Origin: an uncultured Eubacteriales bacterium
Lineage (GTDB): Bacteria; Bacillota; Clostridia; Oscillospirales; Oscillospiraceae
Length of the DNA stretch: 25,458 nucleotides
Direction: 5' to 3'
Assembly: GCA_905205195.1 (NCBI GenBank)
Contig: CAJLCS010000029.1
Coordinates: forward strand, 1 to 25,458
A program made the translations under genes and the position numbers. Shown here piece after piece: positions 21,835-25,458 of the stretch. Below the pieces are notes generated by a model. It had not been told where the DNA came from. It did not search any database and worked only from the letters and a program-made list of their open reading frames with translations. Numbering within the stretch: the first letter of the stretch is position 1; the number at the start of each line of letters is the position of its first letter.

Positions 21835-22914
21835 TCAGGCGTTTTCGGCCTGACGGTGGACGTTTTCCACAATGCGGCACATCTCGCCGTAATGCGCCCG
21901 CATATCGGCGGCCAGCCGGATCTGGGTCCGGGCGCGGACCAGATTGTGGGTGGGATAGGCGGTTTTGAAATACAGGTCGCCGTCCAGATAATCCTTCAGG
22001 AACCGCACGGCCACCTCCACCGTCATATTCAGCGCGCCCAGCGGCAGCAGCTCCACTTCCTGGGGCGTCAGCGTGGTGGCCGCCTCCAGGAAGCCCCGGG
22101 TATACACCTCAAACAGATGCAGATCCAGGTGCATCCGGTCGGCGTCCGGCTCGTCCTCGGCGGCGGTGGCCGCGCCGAAGCGGATGGAATCGCCGAAATC
22201 GTGGACGCTCAGGCCGGGCATGACCGTGTCCAGGTCCAGCACACACAGGGATTTCCGGGTTTCCCGGTCCAGCAGCACGTTATTCATCTTGGTATCGTTG
22301 TGGGTGACCCGCAGGGGCAGATCGCCGGACTCCCGCATTTTTTGCAGGCGGCAGGCCTCCTCCTCGCAGTCCAGCAGGAAGGCAATTTCCTCCTGCACCG
22401 ATGCGGCCCGGCCGCAGGGATCCGCCGCCAGCGATTCCCGGAACTGACGGTAGCGGTCCACGGTGTTGTGGAACTCCGGAATGGTCTCCGCCAGCGTTTC
22501 GGCGGGGAAATTGGACAGCAGATGCTGGAACCGGCCGAAGGCCAGGGCGCTCTGATAGAAATCCTCGTCGCTTTCCGGCATATCCAGGCAGAAGCCGCCG
22601 ATGAAGTCGTACATTCTCCAGTATTCCCCGGTCTCGTCCCGGAAGTAATACAGGCCGTCCCGGGCAGGGATGAAATGCAGGGCCTGCCGGGGATCGTCCA
22701 CCCGGGCGTGGAGATAGGCAGTGACCTTGCTGATGTTGTCCATCAGGGCCACGGGGTCCTTGAAGACGTAGGTGTTGATTTTCTGAAGCACATAATCCGC
22801 GCCGGTGTCGGTGGCGATATGGAAGGTGCAGTTGATATGGCCGTGGCCGAATTCCCGGCAGGTAACGGGGGTGCCGTCGGTCCGGAAAGCAAAGGCGGCC
22901 GAATGAATCTGCAT
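21835..22914 (-). CDS. nahK: N-acetylhexosamine 1-kinase-like phosphotransferase
   Basis: A 359-residue APH-fold kinase closely resembling bifidobacterial NahK, which phosphorylates GlcNAc and GalNAc at C1. Matching segments are FGHGHINCTFHI (22-33), YVLQKINTYVFKDPVALMDNI, VTHNDTKMNNVLLD (203-216) with catalytic Asp 207, LDLDTVMPG (226-234), DFGDSIRFGAATAAEDEPDA and YPTHNLVRARTQIRL. Length equals NahK. It has AGGTG upstream of the ATG at 22914 and its own promoter. It is followed by nagA and a MATE gene; no lacto-N-biose phosphorylase or galT is nearby. C1 specificity is by family resemblance only. Confidence 0.85.
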   Translation of the reverse strand: MQIHSAAFAFRTDGTPVTCREFGHGHINCTFHIATDTGADYVLQKINTYVFKDPVALMDNISKVTAYLHARVDDPRQALHFIPARDGLYYFRDETGEYWRMYDFIGGFCLDMPESDEDFYQSALAFGRFQHLLSNFPAETLAETIPEFHNTVDRYRQFRESLAADPCGRAASVQEEIAFLLDCEEEACRLQKMRESGDLPLRVTHNDTKMNNVLLDRETRKSLCVLDLDTVMPGLSVHDFGDSIRFGAATAAEDEPDADRMHLDLHLFEVYTRGFLEAATTLTPQEVELLPLGALNMTVEVAVRFLKDYLDGDLYFKTAYPTHNLVRARTQIRLAADMRAHYGEMCRIVENVHRQAENA

Positions 22915-22958
22915 AGGACATTCACCTCAATGAAAATTACAGAAAAATAGCTTTTGTT

Positions 22959-22987
22959 ATCTTACCATGTATTGCCTGGAAAAGCAA
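22959..22987 (-). promoter_or_regulatory. Promoter of the nahK-nagA-MATE operon
   Basis: On the minus strand TTGCTT (22982-22987) and TAAGAT (22959-22964) have a 17-nt spacer; the leader to the kinase start would be about 40 nt. The -10 box is identical to that of ddl. Confidence 0.65.
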
Positions 22988-23018
22988 TTCAATTTTTCGA
23001 TTTTCCCTGATTTTACGC

Positions 23019-23054
23019 AAAAAACCGCCGCGCCCGGCTTGGCGCGGGCGCGGC
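23019..23054 (-). terminator. Rho-independent terminator after the NCS2 permease gene
   Basis: GCCGCGCCCG (23027-23036) pairs with CGGGCGCGGC (23045-23054), 8-nt loop, and the minus strand continues GGTTTTTTGC. It lies about 70 nt after the permease stop and just before the promoter of the amino-sugar operon. Confidence 0.88.
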
Positions 23055-23086
23055 AAAGAGATCGTGATGTTGTATTTCGCAAGAGG

Positions 23087-23111
23087 GTCCGGGGCGGCGT
23101 CCGCCCCGGAC
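23087..23111 (-). other. Second GC-rich hairpin right after the NCS2 permease stop
   Basis: GTCCGGGGCGG (23087-23097) and CCGCCCCGGAC (23101-23111) form a perfect 11-bp stem with a 3-nt loop, 10 nt after the stop codon. It has no U-tract, so it probably protects the mRNA 3' end ahead of the true terminator. Confidence 0.65.
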
Positions 23112-23121
23112 AAGGGAGCCG

Positions 23122-24561
23122 TCAGACGGCCAGGAAGAACTTCACCAGGAAGAGCAGGGAAATGGCATAGGTCAGCCAGGACACGTCCTTGGCCTTGCCG
23201 CTGAACACCTTCATGATGGAGTAGGAAATCAGGCCAATGCCGATGGAGTGGCCGATGGAGCCGGAAACCGGCATGCCGATGAGCATCAGCGACACGGGAA
23301 CCATCTGGTCCATGTCCTCGAAGTTCACGTTCTTCAGGCCCATGAGCATCAGCACGCCCACATAGATCAGGGCGGCGGAGGTGGCGGCCGCGGGAATCAT
23401 GGCGGCGATGGGGGACAGGAAGATGCAGACCAGGAACAGAATGCCGGTGGTCAGGGCGGTCAGGCCGGTACGGCCGCCGGCCTCCACGCCGGAAGCGGAC
23501 TCCACGAAGGTGGTGACGGTGGAGGTGCCGGTGCAGGCGCCCACCACGGTGCCGATGGCGTCGGACAGCAGGGCTTCCTTCATGTTGGGCATATTGCCGT
23601 TCTTGTCCACCATGCCGGCCCGGGAGGCGGTGCCCACCAGGGTGCCGATGGTGTCGAACATATCAATGATGCAGAAGGTAATCACCAGCGTGACCGCGGT
23701 GAACCAGCCGATTTCCACAAAGCCCTGGAAGTTGAACTTGAACAGGGTGGTTTTGGCCATGTCGGCGAAGGGCGGCAGGAAGGACGCGGTAGCCAGAGAC
23801 GCAAAGGGATTGGTGTGCAGGAAGATGGCCTCGCCCGCCCAGTAAATGACGGAGGCGATCAGCATTCCGTACAGCACGGAGCCTTTGACGTTCTTGCGGG
23901 CCATGGCCACGATGGCGAACAGGCCCACGAACATGGTCACCACGGTGAGAATCATGGAGATGTAACCGGCCTGGCCCATCTGGTCCCGCAGCACGCCGGG
24001 GGTCAGGGCGCCGAAGAAGTCCCGCATGACGTAGAACGGAGTGGCAAAGCCGTTGCCCTCGGCATAGACGCCGGCGTTGGAGCCGAGGCCGATGTTCAGC
24101 AGCATCAGGCCGATGGCCGGGGAGATGCCCAGACGGATGCCAAGAGGAATGGCGTTGACGATCTTCTCCCGCACGTTCAGCACGGACAGGATCAGGAAGA
24201 TGATACCCTCAATGAGGATAATCACCAGCGCAGCCTGGAAGGAGGCCACATAGCTCATGCCGGTCATGGCGACGATGTTGCCGACGACGACGGCGAAGAA
24301 GCTGTTCAGGCCCATGCCCGGCGCCATGGCGAAGGGCTTGTTGGCCAGAAATGCCATGGCGAACATACCGATGGCGGAGGCGATGCAGGTGGCCAGGAAG
24401 ACACCGTTCCACAGATCCTTGCCTTCCGCGCCGAAGGCGGTCAGAAGGTTGGGGTTCAGGGCAATGATGTACGCCATGGTCATGAAGGTGGTCAGTCCGG
24501 CAATGATCTCGGTACGCACCGTGGTCTTGTTGTCCCGGAGGTGAAACATTTTTTCAAGCAT
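23122..24561 (-). CDS. NCS2 family purine permease (adenine/guanine/hypoxanthine type)
   Basis: A 479-residue membrane protein of the AzgA-like branch of NCS2 (nucleobase:cation symporter 2), importing purine bases. AGLTTFMTMAYIIALNP (21-37), AMAPGMGLNSFFA (78-90), FDTIGTLVG (302-310), TSTVTTFVESASGVEAGGR (346-364) with the substrate-site Glu 354, and about 12-14 hydrophobic spans all fit. The ATG at 24561 was chosen for AAAGG upstream and MFHLRDNKTTVRTEI, the common family N-terminus; the upstream frame extension lacks support. Single-gene unit with its own promoter and terminator. No purine riboswitch fits in its short leader. Confidence 0.93.
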   Translation of the reverse strand: MLEKMFHLRDNKTTVRTEIIAGLTTFMTMAYIIALNPNLLTAFGAEGKDLWNGVFLATCIASAIGMFAMAFLANKPFAMAPGMGLNSFFAVVVGNIVAMTGMSYVASFQAALVIILIEGIIFLILSVLNVREKIVNAIPLGIRLGISPAIGLMLLNIGLGSNAGVYAEGNGFATPFYVMRDFFGALTPGVLRDQMGQAGYISMILTVVTMFVGLFAIVAMARKNVKGSVLYGMLIASVIYWAGEAIFLHTNPFASLATASFLPPFADMAKTTLFKFNFQGFVEIGWFTAVTLVITFCIIDMFDTIGTLVGTASRAGMVDKNGNMPNMKEALLSDAIGTVVGACTGTSTVTTFVESASGVEAGGRTGLTALTTGILFLVCIFLSPIAAMIPAAATSAALIYVGVLMLMGLKNVNFEDMDQMVPVSLMLIGMPVSGSIGHSIGIGLISYSIMKVFSGKAKDVSWLTYAISLLFLVKFFLAV

Positions 24562-24603
24562 ACGATCTACCTTTCTTTTTGAGGTTTTTGCGAAATACAC
24601 CTT

Positions 24604-24632
24604 ATTCTAACATCTTTTGCGAAAAAAACCAA
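24604..24632 (-). promoter_or_regulatory. Possible promoter of the NCS2 permease gene
   Basis: On the minus strand TTGGTT (24627-24632) and TAGAAT (24604-24609) have a 17-nt spacer, leaving a leader of about 35 nt before the start codon at 24561. Confidence 0.55.
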
Positions 24633-24701
24633 GGGGGTCCGGGGATGTTTTTTTCTTTTTGCAGAAAAAATGCTTTTCTCCGGGAAAAACCGCGATTCGG
24701 C

Positions 24702-24730
24702 TTGCTATCCGGGGAACTTTCTTTTATAAT
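24702..24730 (+). promoter_or_regulatory. Sigma-A promoter of the DUF1846 gene
   Basis: TTGCTA (24702-24707) and a consensus TATAAT (24725-24730) are separated by 17 nt, 31 nt before the start codon at 24762. Confidence 0.75.
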
Positions 24731-24761
24731 AGGAGGGACGTTTTAGGAAAAGAGGAACCTT

Positions 24762-25458
24762 ATGAATCAGAAAAAGGGTTTTGACAACGACCGGTACCTG
24801 CGGATGCAGTCCGCCCACATCCGGGACCGGATCGCCCATTTCGGCGGCAAGCTGTATCTGGAGTTCGGCGGCAAGCTGTATGACGATTTCCACGCTTCCC
24901 GGGTGCTGCCGGGCTTCCTGCCGGACAGCAAGCTGCAGATGCTGCTGCAGATGAAGGAGCAGGTGGAGATGGTCATCGCCATCAACGCGGCGGACATCGA
25001 AAAAAACAAGATCCGGGGCGACCTGGGCATTACCTACGACCGGGATGTGCTGCGGCTGATTGACATCTTCCGGGGGCTGGGGCTGTATGTCAGCAGCGTG
25101 GTGCTGACCCGCTACGACGGCCAGTCCGCCGCCCGGGCCTTTCAGGAGCGGCTGGAGAGCATCGGCGTCCGGGTGTACCACCATTATGCCATCGCCGGTT
25201 ACCCCTCCAACGTGTCGCTGATCGTCAGCGACGAGGGCTACGGCAAAAACGACTATATCGAGACCACCCGGGAGCTGGTGGTGGTGACGGCCCCCGGCCC
25301 CGGCAGCGGCAAGCTGGCCACCTGCCTGTCCCAGCTGTACCACGACCACAAGCGGGGCATCCGGGCGGGCTACGCCAAGTTTGAAACCTTCCCCATCTGG
25401 AATGTGCCCCTGAATCACCCGGTGAATCTGGCCTACGAGGCGGCCACGGCGGATCTGA
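24762..25458 (+). CDS. DUF1846 (UPF0371) family protein, 3' end cut by window
   Basis: The first 232 codons of an open frame that runs off the window; the full family protein has about 500 residues. MNQKKGFDNDRYLRMQSAHIRDRIAHFGGKLYLEFGGKLYDDFHASRVLPGF is the typical DUF1846 start, and TAPGPGSGKLATCLSQLYHD (176-195) holds a P-loop-like glycine-rich motif conserved in the family. MVIAINAADIEKNKIRGDLGITYD is another shared segment. Biochemical function is not settled. AGAGGAA stands upstream of the ATG and a good promoter lies 31 nt before it. The final TGA of the window is out of frame. Confidence 0.9.
   Translation, partial: MNQKKGFDNDRYLRMQSAHIRDRIAHFGGKLYLEFGGKLYDDFHASRVLPGFLPDSKLQMLLQMKEQVEMVIAINAADIEKNKIRGDLGITYDRDVLRLIDIFRGLGLYVSSVVLTRYDGQSAARAFQERLESIGVRVYHHYAIAGYPSNVSLIVSDEGYGKNDYIETTRELVVVTAPGPGSGKLATCLSQLYHDHKRGIRAGYAKFETFPIWNVPLNHPVNLAYEAATADL

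Noticed and set aside
23248..24582. 444-codon open frame on the plus strand
   Set aside because: Mirror of the NCS2 permease gene; His/Gly/Asp-rich shadow translation.
23071..24599. 12-bp inverted repeat (TTGCGAAATACA) flanking the NCS2 permease gene as possible mobile-element ends
   Set aside because: A 12-bp match is expected by chance several times in a window this size; there is no transposase and no target-site duplication.
24562..24761. Purine riboswitch ahead of the NCS2 permease
   Set aside because: The leader between the proposed promoter and start is only about 35 nt and lacks the three-stem aptamer pattern.

Overview
The window looks like chromosome of a GC-rich, low-virulence-signal Firmicute of the Clostridia, most likely an Oscillospirales/Ruminococcaceae-type gut anaerobe. 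The basis is gene content and order: an Asp23/NusB/Xse/IspA operon, DUF1934 next to ddl, an AbrB-type regulator with a zinc knuckle, the spore maturation pair spmA/spmB, strong AGGAGG-type ribosome binding sites, sigma-A promoters, and sugar genes typical of host-glycan users. The genus is inference. I see no rRNA, tRNA, CRISPR array, insertion sequence or prophage.

Layout. (1) 79-4167, minus strand: a tightly overlapping housekeeping operon asp23 - nusB - TsaD/Kae1-like paralog - xseA - xseB - ispA, driven from a promoter near 4217-4244. (2) 4275-6737, minus: a polar amino-acid ABC importer (lipoprotein, permease, ATPase) with a consensus promoter, an internal stem-loop and a clear terminator. 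(3) 6897-11324: murC, a convergent acidic protein of unknown function, then ddl - DUF1934 - CAP-domain lipoprotein, behind a promoter framed by an inverted repeat. (4) 11324-17652: an L-fucose-type locus: divergent AraC regulator, fucU, fucI, then two different Gfo/Idh/MocA oxidoreductases and a second AraC regulator; no fuculokinase, aldolase or transporter is in view. (5) 17662-19195: AbrB-type regulator on the minus strand behind a perfect consensus promoter, divergent from spmA-spmB. (6) 19236-22987, minus: NahK-like N-acetylhexosamine kinase - nagA - MATE transporter. (7) 23027-24632, minus: NCS2 purine permease with terminator and promoter; then the start of a DUF1846 gene, cut off by the window end.

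How it fits together: regions 4 and 6 suggest that the cell handles monosaccharides released from mucin or milk-type glycans (fucose, GlcNAc/GalNAc). The strongest candidate for something undescribed is the pair of oxidoreductases plus AraC regulator behind fucU-fucI; second is the TsaD paralog with altered active-site segments. Many long open frames exist antisense to real genes because of the high GC content; they were judged to be shadows.
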